From DATEDA01 sp963789885 (lineage in GTDB: Bacteria > Pseudomonadota > Gammaproteobacteria > Burkholderiales > SG8-39), in contig CAWBNB010000050.1 in the NCBI GenBank assembly GCA_963789885.1, positions 62,001-126,000 on the forward strand: a stretch of DNA of 64,000 nucleotides, given 5' to 3'. Positions 25,119 through 34,086 of the stretch are shown piece after piece (positions within the stretch are counted from its first letter, which is position 1; every line of letters begins with the position of its first letter). A program made the translations under genes and the position numbers. The notes beneath the pieces are model-generated. The model had not been told where the DNA came from, did not search any database, and saw nothing but the letters and a program-made list of their open reading frames with translations.

Positions 25119-25349
25119 GTGGCAAACCGCAGGGTCGTGGACGCTCGTGGCAGCTTCTGTCCGGGTCCGCTGATGGAGTTGATCGCGAACATGAAGATGG
25201 CCGAGGTCGGCGAGGAGATCGAGATCCTCTCCACCGACAAGGGATCGGCGACCGACATCCCGGAATGGATCAAGAAAGTGAAGCACGAGCACATCGGCAC
25301 CGAGGAGAAGAGCGGCGTGTGGCACGTGCTGGTGAGGAAGACGCACTGA
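25119..25349 (+). CDS. tusA: TusA-family sulfur carrier
   Basis: 76 residues from GTG 25119 with an AAGGAGG ribosome site. The short alpha/beta fold begins RRVVDARGSFCPGPLMEL; the CPGP motif with C14 is the persulfide-carrying site of TusA. EIEILSTDKGSATDIPEWIKK is the typical second half. In sulfur oxidisers TusA is the central cytoplasmic sulfane-sulfur carrier between rhodaneses, DsrE proteins and the sHdr system. It lies between dsrE3 and the SQR-like gene, which supports that role. Confidence 0.93.
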   Translation: MANRRVVDARGSFCPGPLMELIANMKMAEVGEEIEILSTDKGSATDIPEWIKKVKHEHIGTEEKSGVWHVLVRKTH

Positions 25350-25381
25350 AGCTGAAGCGGTCAACCGGATAGGAGGAGGTC

Positions 25382-26516
25382 ATGAGAATTCTCATCGTCG
25401 GCGGCGGCATGGGAGGGACGATCCTGGCCAACAACCTTGCGCGCAGGCTTGCGGGGGAGATGCGCGCGGGCAAGGTGCGGATGACGATGCTGTCGGCGTC
25501 CGAGCGCCATATGTACCAGCCGGGGCTCCTGTATCTCGCGGTGGGGCGCATGACGCCCGACGAGCTCTATCGCGACCAGGCGAGCCTGCTCGAGCCGGGC
25601 ATCGCGTTTCACGTCGATCCGGTCGAGGAATTCCGGCTCGACAAGAACGAGGTGAAGACCAAGAGCGGAAAGGTGCACGGCTACGACATCATGGCGATCG
25701 CCACCGGGCTCGCGTCCGACGCCGGAGGAGATCCCGGGTCTCGCGGAGAGCTCCGAGCAGTTCTACACCGAGGAGACCGCCGTCAAGATGTTCAAGCGGC
25801 TGCGCGAGTTCCAGGGCGGCAAGGTCGTCATCGCGATGGGCGTGCCGCACAAGTGCCCGATGGCGCCGCTCGAGATCACCTTCATGCTCCACGACTACTT
25901 CAAGGACCGCGGCCTCCTCGAGAAGGTGAAGCTGCACTACACCTACCCGATCGGGCGGGTGCACACGCTCGAGAACGTGGCGAAGTGGGCGGCGCCCGAA
26001 ATGGACCGGCTCGGCATCACCTACGAGACGCTGTTCAACCTGAAGGAGGTGGACGGCGCCAAGCGCATCGCGAAGAGCGAGGAGGGATCGGAGACCGACT
26101 ACGACCTGCTGATCAGCATTCCCGCGCACCGCGGCATGGAGGTGATCGAGAAGAACGGCCTGGGCCAGCGCGGCTGGATCCCGACCCACCGGCACCAGCT
26201 CAACATGGAAGGCCGCGACAACGTGTACGTGCTCGGCGACACCACCAACCTGCCGATCAGCAAGGCGGGCTCCACGGCGCACTTCGAGGCCGAGGCGCTC
26301 GGCGAGAACATCGCGGCGATCGTCAAGCTCGGCGCGCCGGTGCGTGACTACGACGGCAAGGTGTTCTGCTTCATCGAGGCCGGCAAGGACCGCGCGACCT
26401 ACGCGATGTTCGACTACCAGAACCCGCCGCAGCCGCGGGCGCCTACCCGCGCGGTGCACTGGTTCAAGACGGCGTACAACAAGCTGTACTGGGCGTCAGC
26501 GCGCGGCCTGCTGTGA
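25382..26516 (+). CDS. Sulfide:quinone oxidoreductase-like flavoprotein, frameshifted
   Basis: About 378 residues across two frames. RILIVGGGMGGTILANNLARRL is the FAD fold and HMYQPGLLYLAVG is the SQR-type FAD-binding loop. After the break, HKCPMAPLEITFMLHDYF gives the conserved redox cysteine. LGDTTNLPISKAGSTAHFEAE closes the FAD site, and VFCFIEAGKDRATYAMFDY carries a second cysteine. SQRs oxidise sulfide and pass electrons to quinone at the membrane. The break lies near 25720-25730, where ASDA changes to PEEIPGLAE; both sides are well conserved. The partner DUF1641 protein follows 13 bases downstream, a common pairing with SQR-type proteins. Confidence 0.78.
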
Positions 26517-26529
26517 CCGGGAGGCGACC

Positions 26530-27327
26530 ATGAATGCACCTACGACAGAACAAGCCGCGCTGAGCGAAGAGCTCGAGCGCGTCGCCGCCGCGGCGCGGGA
26601 TTCGCTGACCGACGAGATGGTGTCGCGGCTCGCCGGCACGGCCGCCGACGCGATGGACCTCATCGACCGGGTCAACCGCACCGGTCTCGCCAAGGCCATT
26701 CCGGCGCTCGCCGAGATGGTGAACAACGGCGATCTCGACCGGCTCGCGAAGCTCGCGCGGGTCTACGGCTCGGCCGAGGACGCGCTGACCGACGAGATGG
26801 TGGGCCGGCTCGCCGAGACGATCGGCGAGGGCATGAGCCTGCTCGACCAGGTCAACCGGTCGGGGCTCGAGAAGGCGATTCCCGCGCTCGCACGCATGGC
26901 GAACAGCGGCGACCTCGACCGGCTCTCGAGCCTCGCGCGCGTGTACGCCTCGGCGGAGGACGCGCTCACCGACGAAATGGTCGCGCGCATCGCAGAGACG
27001 CTGGCCGAGGGCATGTCGCTTCTTGACCGGTTGAGCCGCGGCGGGGCGGGGCGGCTGGTGGAGATGCTCGCGCAGATGGAGGCCTCCGGCAGCCTGAAGC
27101 GCATGGCCGATGCGATGCCGCGGCTGATCCAGCGCATGGACATGCTCGAGGGGATGCTCGTCGCGTGCGACACCGCGGCCGCGGAATCGGCCAGAGCGCC
27201 GCGTGCGGCGGGCGGAGTCGGCGGCCTCTGGAGCATGATGCGCGATCCGGATAACCAGGACGCGCTGCGCTACCTCATCAACCTCGGCAAGGCGATGCGC
27301 GGCACCTCGGCGCAGTCGAAAGTGTAA
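26530..27327 (+). CDS. DUF1641-type protein with three internal 60-residue repeats
   Basis: 265 residues, helical and acidic. The sequence D-A/S-L-T-D-E-M-V-x-R-x-A opens three tandem repeats at residues 24, 84 and 144, each 60 residues long. The first two also share GLxKAIPALAxM and GDLDRLxxLARVY. The last 30 residues (LWSMMRDPDNQDALRYLINLGKAM) match the DUF1641 C terminus. DUF1641 proteins usually occur beside SQR-like flavoproteins and are smaller, so this one seems to have grown by internal duplication. It may scaffold or anchor the flavoprotein (inference). Confidence 0.75.
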   Translation: MNAPTTEQAALSEELERVAAAARDSLTDEMVSRLAGTAADAMDLIDRVNRTGLAKAIPALAEMVNNGDLDRLAKLARVYGSAEDALTDEMVGRLAETIGEGMSLLDQVNRSGLEKAIPALARMANSGDLDRLSSLARVYASAEDALTDEMVARIAETLAEGMSLLDRLSRGGAGRLVEMLAQMEASGSLKRMADAMPRLIQRMDMLEGMLVACDTAAAESARAPRAAGGVGGLWSMMRDPDNQDALRYLINLGKAMRGTSAQSKV

Positions 27328-27551
27328 CGGCGCGCAGGTTTCCGCTTCGAGATCAGGCGGCTGGCGATGTCCTCGCTGGCCGTCGTCGTTTCCAGGGGGT
27401 CCCGAACCTCGCTCGGCCTCGTCATTGGAACGGCGAAGCGGCTTCGACACCAACCTCGCGAGGAGTATTCTTGCCTGCCGCCGGGGCTAGCGACCGGTGG
27501 AGCCTGTCGGAGCCAATTGGTCCCGTTGTTCGAACCCTGTGAGGTGACACT

Positions 27552-28211
27552 ATGGCACTCTCAAATACCGACCAGTTTCTCAAGAACAATCAGCAATACG
27601 CAGCCAAGGAGGCCGTGCACAAGGCCACGTATCCCGGACCAAAGCCCATCCAGCCGGCGAAGCGGGTCGCGGTAGTAGCGTGCATGGACGCGCGACTGGA
27701 TGTGGAAGATCTCCTGGGGTTGCAGACCGGAGACGCGCACATCATCCGCAACGCAGGCGGCGTCGTCACCGACGATGCAATCCGCTGCCTGATCATCTCC
27801 CACCATCTGCTGAACACCAACGAGATCATTTTGATCCATCACACACGGTGCGGGATGCTTGCGTTCACCGACGACCTCCTCAAGGCAGGATTGGAGGGCG
27901 ACGCCGCGGCGTCGCAGCTCCTGAGCAAGGCCACTGGACGGAGCTTCGTGAGCTGCCAGAAGCATTCGGCGACGCCGTCTGCGTTCCACGCGTTCCGCGG
28001 CCAGATCGAGCCTCTCGACGCGCCGCGAGACACCAAGAGCATTGAGCGCCTGGCCTGGGATGTGCGACGGTCGATGTCTGCAGTCTTGAATCATCCCTGG
28101 ATCCCGACGAGCGGTCCGGATGCGATGACGGTCCGGGGCTTTGTTTACGATGTCGACACGGGCCGCCTGGAAGAGGTGAGTTACCCCGGCCCGATGGGCT
28201 CAATCGGCTGA
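27552..28211 (+). CDS. Beta-class carbonic anhydrase
   Basis: 219 residues. CMDARLDVEDLLGL near residue 43 and HHTRCGMLAFTDD near 97 supply the zinc ligands Cys-Asp and His-x2-Cys of beta carbonic anhydrases. HIIRNAGGVVTDDAIRCL follows the first motif, as in the smaller Rv1284-like group. The enzyme interconverts CO2 and bicarbonate, which fits an autotrophic sulfur oxidiser. An ATG after GAGGTGACACT is used. It is separated from the DUF1641 gene by 224 bases in which I see no gene or clear regulatory site. Confidence 0.9.
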   Translation: MALSNTDQFLKNNQQYAAKEAVHKATYPGPKPIQPAKRVAVVACMDARLDVEDLLGLQTGDAHIIRNAGGVVTDDAIRCLIISHHLLNTNEIILIHHTRCGMLAFTDDLLKAGLEGDAAASQLLSKATGRSFVSCQKHSATPSAFHAFRGQIEPLDAPRDTKSIERLAWDVRRSMSAVLNHPWIPTSGPDAMTVRGFVYDVDTGRLEEVSYPGPMGSIG

Positions 28212-28290
28212 GTTGCCGCACAAGCAGAGGAGACGATCGAACCGCATCTGGTCATGCGGATTCTTTCGCCGCTTGCGGGGCCGCCGGCCG

Positions 28291-30048
28291 CTACTTCTCC
28301 AGCACGTAAGTTCCGGGCGCGTCGGCGAGCGCAGCGTACCCGCTGCCCGGCGCGCCGCACCGTGGCGGCGGGACCGGCTCGCCGGACCTGCTCGCGAGCC
28401 AGGCGTGCCATTCCGGCCACCAGGAGCCGTCCTTCTGCGCGGCCTGCGCGAGGTAGGCGTCCGGATCGACGTACTTGCCGTCGCCGCGCCGGGTCATGAC
28501 GCGGTAGCCGCGGTTCCGCCCGCCGGGTTCGCTCACGATCCCGGTGTTGTGACCGCCGCCGGCGAGGACGAAGGTGATCTCGCTCTCGGTGAGGAGATGC
28601 AGCTTGTAGACTGAACGCCACGGCGCGACGTGGTCGTTCGCGGTTCCCACGCAGAAGACGGGCACGCGGATGTCGGTGAGCGCGATCGTCTTGCCGCCGA
28701 CCCGGTAGCGGCCCTCTGCGAGATCGTCCTGCAGATAGAGCCGCCGCAGATACTCAGAGTGCATCCGGTAGGGCATGCGCGTCGCGTCCGCGTTCCACGC
28801 CATCAGGTCGGACATCGGCCGGCGCTCGCCCATCAGGTACTCCCGCACCAGGCGCGACCAGAAGAGGTCGTTCGAGCGCAGCAGCTCGAACGCGCCCGCC
28901 ATCTGGCCGGCGCTGAGGTAGCCGCGGTCGAACATGATCTCCTCGAGGAAGGTCACCTCGGACTCGTCGATGAAGAGTCCGAGCTCGCCCGGCTCGGAGA
29001 ACTCGGTCTGGGAGGCGAGGAGCGACAGCGACGCGAGCCGGTCGTCCTCGTCGCGCGCCATCGCGGCCGCCCCGATGCACGCGAGCGTCCCGCCGAGGCA
29101 GTAGCCGACCGCGTGAATCTTCTGCTCCGGCACCACGCCCGAGACGGCGTCCAGCGCATCCATCATCCCCATCCGCAGGTAGTCCTCCATCCCGCGGTCG
29201 CGCTCGGCCGGTCCCGGGTTTTTCCAGGAGATGCAGAACACGGTGTGCCCGGCATCCACCAGATACCGGATGAGCGAGTTGTGCGGGCTGAGATCGAGGA
29301 TGTAGTACTTCATGATCCACGCCGGGACGATGAGGATCGGCTCCGGATGCACCTTCTCGGTCGCCGGCGAGTACTGGATGAGCTCCATCAGGCGGTTGCG
29401 GAACACCACCTTGCCGGGGGTCACGGCCACGGTCTTCCCGGGCCGGAACGCTTCCGCGCCGGCCGGTGGCCGGCCGGCCTGCATCCGCTCCCAGTCTGCG
29501 ACCCAGTTCAGCCAGCCCTGGTAGAGGTTGAGCCCGCCGGTCTCGATCGTCCGGCGCAGCACCTCGGGGTTGGTGAACGGGAAGTTGCTCGGGGAGACGA
29601 TGTCGAGGAGCTGCCGCGCCACGAACGTCACGATCTCCTCGTTGTGGCGGGACACGCCGCGCACTTCGGTCGTCGCGTTGTACCACCACTGCTGCGTGAG
29701 CAGGAACGACTGGTAGATCGCGTTGAACGGCCAGAGCTGCCAGTCCGGGTGGTTGAAGCGACGGTCCTGCTCGAGCGGCTCGATGCAGGGCTCGGCGCGT
29801 CCCGAGGCCGCGGCCGGGAGGTACGAGCCGAACCGGTGCGCCTTGCGCAGCGCCTTCTGCACGAGGTGCGCCTGCTTGGCGGGCGACAGCATGAGATGCG
29901 ACAGCCAGTCGGTGTACGCCAGCTGCAGCGACGTCGGCGAAACCGCCCGCGTCGCCCGTCCGAGCATCGCGTGCAGCGCGCGGTCGAAGCCCTCGAACGG
30001 GACCGTTCCGGTGTCGGGGTCGGCGACCGGCGGCAGGTCAGGCGCCAC
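28291..30048 (-). CDS. phaC: Class I poly(3-hydroxyalkanoate) synthase
   Basis: 585 residues from GTG 30048. The N-terminal domain has WLSHLMLSPAKQAHLVQKALRKA and FNHPDWQLWPFNAIYQSFLL, a PhaC signature. The lipase-like box GYCLGG near residue 325 contains the catalytic cysteine. DIRVPVFCVGTANDHVAPW near residue 480 carries the catalytic aspartate, and GGGHNTGIVSEPG near 517 the histidine. It polymerises hydroxyacyl-CoA into storage granules. The GTG overlaps the upstream 102-residue gene by 11 bases, suggesting coupling. FadD upstream could supply acyl-CoA. Confidence 0.92.
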   Translation of the reverse strand: MAPDLPPVADPDTGTVPFEGFDRALHAMLGRATRAVSPTSLQLAYTDWLSHLMLSPAKQAHLVQKALRKAHRFGSYLPAAASGRAEPCIEPLEQDRRFNHPDWQLWPFNAIYQSFLLTQQWWYNATTEVRGVSRHNEEIVTFVARQLLDIVSPSNFPFTNPEVLRRTIETGGLNLYQGWLNWVADWERMQAGRPPAGAEAFRPGKTVAVTPGKVVFRNRLMELIQYSPATEKVHPEPILIVPAWIMKYYILDLSPHNSLIRYLVDAGHTVFCISWKNPGPAERDRGMEDYLRMGMMDALDAVSGVVPEQKIHAVGYCLGGTLACIGAAAMARDEDDRLASLSLLASQTEFSEPGELGLFIDESEVTFLEEIMFDRGYLSAGQMAGAFELLRSNDLFWSRLVREYLMGERRPMSDLMAWNADATRMPYRMHSEYLRRLYLQDDLAEGRYRVGGKTIALTDIRVPVFCVGTANDHVAPWRSVYKLHLLTESEITFVLAGGGHNTGIVSEPGGRNRGYRVMTRRGDGKYVDPDAYLAQAAQKDGSWWPEWHAWLASRSGEPVPPPRCGAPGSGYAALADAPGTYVLEK

Positions 30049-30346
30049 GGCGTTCGACCCCGTGGAGCTCGCGGCGGATCCGCTCGTCGCAGCGCGGGTG
30101 CTCGAGGACGAAGTTGCGGAGGACGAGCTTGAGCGCGAGCGCATGCACCCGGTCGCCGCGCGCGGCGGCGGCGTCGATGTCGTCGCAGATCATCGCTTTG
30201 ATGCAGCGCTCGCCGTCGGGCGTGTGCACGAGGTAGTTGCCGAGCTCCGTGGCCGCGATCTCCGGTATGTGCTCGTGCTCCGCGATCGCGAGCACCTCGT
30301 CCTCGCTCAGGTCGCACAGGGCAAGACAGTCCTCCAGTCGCAGCAT
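30038..30346 (-). CDS. Conserved hypothetical protein upstream of phaC
   Basis: 102 residues, ATG 30346. The start LRLEDCLALCDLSEDEVLAI is followed by EHEHIPEIAATELGNYLV and a helical C terminus rich in Arg and Glu. It looks like a small cytoplasmic protein conserved among Proteobacteria, without an assigned function that I know. It overlaps phaC by 11 bases and is separated from fadD by about 140 bases. A regulatory or granule-associated role is possible only from linkage. Confidence 0.7.
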   Translation of the reverse strand: MLRLEDCLALCDLSEDEVLAIAEHEHIPEIAATELGNYLVHTPDGERCIKAMICDDIDAAAARGDRVHALALKLVLRNFVLEHPRCDERIRRELHGVERRGA

Positions 30347-30485
30347 GACGCGCCTCGTGTTTGCCGGGTCCGGGGGTATTCAACCGCGGCCGGGGCCGGG
30401 GCCATCTGATCCAGCGCAAGTGCAGGCGGATCTCCGACCGGCGCGTCCCCGGGACGACCGGGGTCCGCCCGCAGGCGTCCAGCCC

Positions 30486-32192
30486 TCACCCGGCGAGGCG
30501 GGCGGCCTCTTCCTTGAGCTGGCGGCGCAGCACCTTGCCGATCGGCGTCTTGGGGAGTTCGTCGCGGAACTCGATCCGCTTCGGCCGTTTATAGCCGGTG
30601 AGGTGCTTGGCGCAGTGCTCGCGCAGCGCCTCGGCGGTGAGCCCGGGGTCCCGCCTCACGACGAAGAGCGCGATCGCCTCGCCGGTGCGCGCGTCGGGCA
30701 TGCCCACCGCGCCGGCATCCCTCACGCCCGGATGGCGCATCACCACGTCCTCGATCTCGGTCGGCCAGGCCTTCATGCCCGAGACCACGATCACGTCCTT
30801 GCTGCGGTCGGTGAACTCGACGTAACCGCGCGCGTCCATGCGGCCCATGTCGCCAGTGCGGAACCAACCGTCGGGGGTGAACGCCTTCGCGGTCTCCTGC
30901 GGAGCGTTCCAGTACCCGCGCATCACTTGCGGCCCGCGCACGCCGATCTCGCCGATCTCGCCGAGCGGCACCTCCTGCCCGGCCTCGTCGAGGATCGCCA
31001 CCTCGGTCGAGGGGACGGGCAGACCGAGCTTGCCGGTGTACTCCGCGACGTCGAGCCGGTTTCCGCAGACGAGCGGGGAGGTCTCGGTGAGACCATAGCC
31101 TTCGACGAGCGGCACCGCCATCACGCGCTGCCAGCGTTCGGCCACGGCGCGCTGCACCGCCATGCCGCCCGCGACGGCGAGCTTGAGCGCGCCCCGGTTC
31201 GCCGTGCGCACCGCGTCGAAGCCCGGCGCGTCGAGCAGCGCCCTGTACAGCGTGTTCACGCCGGTGATGACGGTGAAGCGGGTGCGCTTGAGCTCCGCGA
31301 CGAACCGCGACATCTCGCGCGGATTCGTGATGAGCACGTTCTTCCCGCCCAGCTTGACGAAGACGAACAGGTTCGCAGTGAGGGCGAACACATGGTAGAG
31401 CGGCAGGGCGGTGATCACCGTTTCTTCGCCCTCGATCACGGTGCCCCTGATCCACGCCGCGATTTGCTCGACATTCGCTACCAGGTTGCCGTGAGTGAGG
31501 ATCGCGCCCTTGGCCCGTCCCGTGGTGCCGCCCGTGTACTGCAGGAAGGCGATGTCGTCGGGGCCCAGGTCGACGTTGTCGAGCGTCGTCCCTGCGCCGG
31601 CGGCAAGGGCGTCCGGCAGGGAAATGGCGCCGGGAATGCGCCACTCCGGGACCATTCTCCGCACGCGCTTCACGAGGAAGTTCACCAGCAGTCGCTTGAC
31701 CGCCGGGAACAGGTCCCCGACCTGGGTGGTCACGACGTGACGGACCTGGGTCTTGGGCAGCGCCTGCTCGAGCGTGTGCGCGAAGTTCTCGAGCACGACA
31801 ACCGCGGTCGCGCCGGAATCCGCGAGCTGGTGCGCGAGCTCGGTCGCCGTGTACAGCGGGTTGACGTTCACGACGGTCATCCCGGCGCGCAGCGCCCCGA
31901 ACAGCGCGACCGGGCTCTGCAGCAGGTTCGGGAGCATGATCGCGACCCGGTCTCCCCGCGACAGCCCGGCGACCTTCTGCAGATAGGCGCCGAAATCGCG
32001 GGAGAGCCGGTCGACCTCGCCGAAGGTCAGGCCCACGCCCATGTTCGCGAACGCCGGCTGGTCGCGGAAGCGCGCGCAGCTCCGCTCGAACATGTCCTTG
32101 AGCGAAGCGAAGGCGTGCACGTCGACCTCGGGCGGGACGCCCTCGGGGTACGAGTCGAGCCAGATCTTCCGGGTCGTGGTGCGGGTCTGCAT
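30486..32192 (-). CDS. fadD: Long-chain fatty-acid-CoA ligase
   Basis: 568 residues. YTGGTTGRAKGAILTHGNL near residue 205 is the AMP-binding P-loop, VEGYGLTETSP near 355 the adenylate motif, and GWFRTGDMGRMDARGYVEFTDRSKDVI near 430 the hinge. PIGKVLRRQL near the end contains the catalytic lysine. It activates fatty acids as CoA thioesters for oxidation or for feeding PHA synthesis. ATG 32192 gives the usual N terminus. A degenerate FNR-like box (32246-32259) with TACAAC on the minus strand could drive it. Confidence 0.92.
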   Translation of the reverse strand: MQTRTTTRKIWLDSYPEGVPPEVDVHAFASLKDMFERSCARFRDQPAFANMGVGLTFGEVDRLSRDFGAYLQKVAGLSRGDRVAIMLPNLLQSPVALFGALRAGMTVVNVNPLYTATELAHQLADSGATAVVVLENFAHTLEQALPKTQVRHVVTTQVGDLFPAVKRLLVNFLVKRVRRMVPEWRIPGAISLPDALAAGAGTTLDNVDLGPDDIAFLQYTGGTTGRAKGAILTHGNLVANVEQIAAWIRGTVIEGEETVITALPLYHVFALTANLFVFVKLGGKNVLITNPREMSRFVAELKRTRFTVITGVNTLYRALLDAPGFDAVRTANRGALKLAVAGGMAVQRAVAERWQRVMAVPLVEGYGLTETSPLVCGNRLDVAEYTGKLGLPVPSTEVAILDEAGQEVPLGEIGEIGVRGPQVMRGYWNAPQETAKAFTPDGWFRTGDMGRMDARGYVEFTDRSKDVIVVSGMKAWPTEIEDVVMRHPGVRDAGAVGMPDARTGEAIALFVVRRDPGLTAEALREHCAKHLTGYKRPKRIEFRDELPKTPIGKVLRRQLKEEAARLAG

Positions 32193-32245
32193 GGCTAGCC
32201 AGTAAATCTTGGATGTGGTTGTACCCTCGAACGGCGCGGCGTCCT

Positions 32246-32259
32246 TTGCGCTCGATCAA
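32246..32259. promoter_or_regulatory. Degenerate FNR-like box between fadD and polX
   Basis: TTGCGCTCGATCAA has one good half-site (ATCAA) and one weak (TTGCG). On the plus strand TACCAT at 32281-32286 starts exactly 28.5 bases from the centre, toward polX at 32320. On the minus strand TACAAC (32218-32223) lies 29.5 bases away, toward fadD. It may be shared by the divergent pair. Confidence 0.4.
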
Positions 32260-32319
32260 CGGAGGCGTTCGGTCCGCCCGTACCATGGAGGCCCGGAAGG
32301 TGGCTAGGATTGCCGGTCC

Positions 32320-34050
32320 ATGCCGGTGCACAACGCCGATATCGCGGGGGTGTTCGACGAGATCGCCGATCTCCTCGAGATCCAGGAGGCGAACCCGTTT
32401 CGCGTGCGCGCCTATCGCAACGCGGCGCGGACGGTCGAGAACCTGACCCTCGACCTTGCTGCGGCGATCGGCGGCGGCAAGCCGGTGCCCAAGCTCCCCG
32501 GGATCGGGGAGGATCTGGCGGCCAAGATCGGGGAGATCGCCGCGACGGGGACCTGCAAGCTGCTCGAGCGCCTGCGGAAGGAGCTGCCGGCCGGCGTGAC
32601 CGAGCTCCTGCGCGTGCCCGGACTCGGGCCGAAGCGCGTCAAGGCGCTCTATCGCGATCTCGAGGTCAAGACGCTGCCGCAGCTGCTCCGGGCGGCCGAG
32701 CAGGGCCGCATCCGCGAGCTGCAGGGGTTCGGGCCGGCGCGCGAGACGCAGATCGCCGATGCGGTGAAGCGGCAGCTGTCGAAGGCGCGGCGCTTCAAGC
32801 TCGCCGTCGCCACGCAGTACGCGCGGCCTTTCGCCGACTACCTGCGCGCCGTGCGCGGCGTCGACCGGGTCGAGGTCGCCGGCAGCTACCGGCGGATGCG
32901 CGACACCGTCGGCGACCTGGACATCCTCGTGACGGCGAAAGCGGCGGACGCGGTGATGACCCGGTTCGCCGCCTATCCGGAGGTGGCGGAAACGCTGGCG
33001 AAGGGCGAGACCCGGGCGAGCGTCCTGCTGCGGTCCGGTCTCCAGGTCGACCTGCGCGTGGTCGACCCCGGAAGCTTCGGCGCCGCGCTCCACTACTTCA
33101 CCGGGTCCAAGGCGCACAACGTGGCGGTGCGCCGCATGGCCCAGCGCAAGGGCCTGAAGATCAGCGAGTACGGCGTGTTCCGCGGGAACCGGCGCATCGC
33201 GGGCGAGACGGAGGAGTCCGTCTACGCCGCCGTGGGATTGCCGTGGATCGCGCCGGAGCTGCGCGAGGACCGCGGCGAGTTGGAGGCGGCGGCGCGCGGG
33301 GAGCTGCCCGAGCTCGTGGAGTTGGGCGACCTCAAGGGCGACCTCCATGTGCACACCAAGGCGAGCGACGGTCACGACACGGTGCGCGACATGGCCCTCG
33401 CTGCAAAGGCACACGGGTTCGCCTATCTCGCGATCACCGACCACTCCCAGCAGCAGCGCGTCGCGCACGGGCTCGACGCGGCCCGGCTCGCCAAGCAGAT
33501 CGGCGAGATCGACCGACTGAACGGCGAGCTCGGCGGGATCGCCCTGCTCAAGGGTGCGGAGGTCGATATCCTCGACGACGGCGCGCTCGATCTTCCCGAT
33601 TCGATTCTCGCCAAGCTCGACGTCGTCGTCGCCGCGGTCCACAGCCGGTTCGATCTGCCGCGGGCGCGGCAGACGGCGCGCATCCTCAAGGCGCTCGAGC
33701 ACCCGCTCGTGAACGTGCTCGCGCATCCGACGGGGCGCCTCATCGAGGAGCGCGAGCCGTACGACGTCGACATGGCGAAGATCGTCCGGCGCGCGCGCGA
33801 GCGCGGCGTGCTGCTCGAGGTCAATGCGCAGCCTTCCCGGCTCGACCTCAACGACGTCCACTGCCGCATGGCGAAGGACGAAGGCGCGCTGGTGTGCGTC
33901 GCGAGCGACGGGCATTCGGTGCACGACCTCGACGACCTGCGCTTCGGGATCGGCCAGGCCCGGCGCGGCTGGCTGGAAGCCCGCGACGTGGCGAACACGC
34001 GGCCGCTCAAGGAACTGCGCGCGCTGCTCGAGCGACGCCGAAAGCGGTGA
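32320..34050 (+). CDS. polX: Family X DNA polymerase with PHP domain
   Basis: 576 residues. The N-terminal 8-kDa-type helix-hairpin-helix region (ANPFRVRAYRNAARTVENL; LPGIGEDLAAKIGEI; VPGLGPKRVKALY) is followed by the nucleotidyltransferase core. There, VEVAGSYRRMRDTVGDLDILV carries the catalytic aspartates, and FTGSKAHNVAVRRMA follows. The C-terminal PHP phosphoesterase starts at DLKGDLHVHTKASDG near residue 345. Bacterial PolX fills gaps in base-excision repair. It starts after the degenerate FNR-like site at 32246. A second, shorter protein sharing only the PolX N terminus is encoded at 46677-47596. Confidence 0.92.
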   Translation: MPVHNADIAGVFDEIADLLEIQEANPFRVRAYRNAARTVENLTLDLAAAIGGGKPVPKLPGIGEDLAAKIGEIAATGTCKLLERLRKELPAGVTELLRVPGLGPKRVKALYRDLEVKTLPQLLRAAEQGRIRELQGFGPARETQIADAVKRQLSKARRFKLAVATQYARPFADYLRAVRGVDRVEVAGSYRRMRDTVGDLDILVTAKAADAVMTRFAAYPEVAETLAKGETRASVLLRSGLQVDLRVVDPGSFGAALHYFTGSKAHNVAVRRMAQRKGLKISEYGVFRGNRRIAGETEESVYAAVGLPWIAPELREDRGELEAAARGELPELVELGDLKGDLHVHTKASDGHDTVRDMALAAKAHGFAYLAITDHSQQQRVAHGLDAARLAKQIGEIDRLNGELGGIALLKGAEVDILDDGALDLPDSILAKLDVVVAAVHSRFDLPRARQTARILKALEHPLVNVLAHPTGRLIEEREPYDVDMAKIVRRARERGVLLEVNAQPSRLDLNDVHCRMAKDEGALVCVASDGHSVHDLDDLRFGIGQARRGWLEARDVANTRPLKELRALLERRRKR

Positions 34051-34086
34051 GCGCGCCGGGATCGCCTGCGTCAGGGAGCGGACTGC

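Noticed and set aside
30589..33924. Very long open frame on the strand opposite fadD and polX
   Set aside because: It is an antisense shadow of GC-rich genes: Arg/Ala/Gly-rich, with no domain, and both real genes are well supported.
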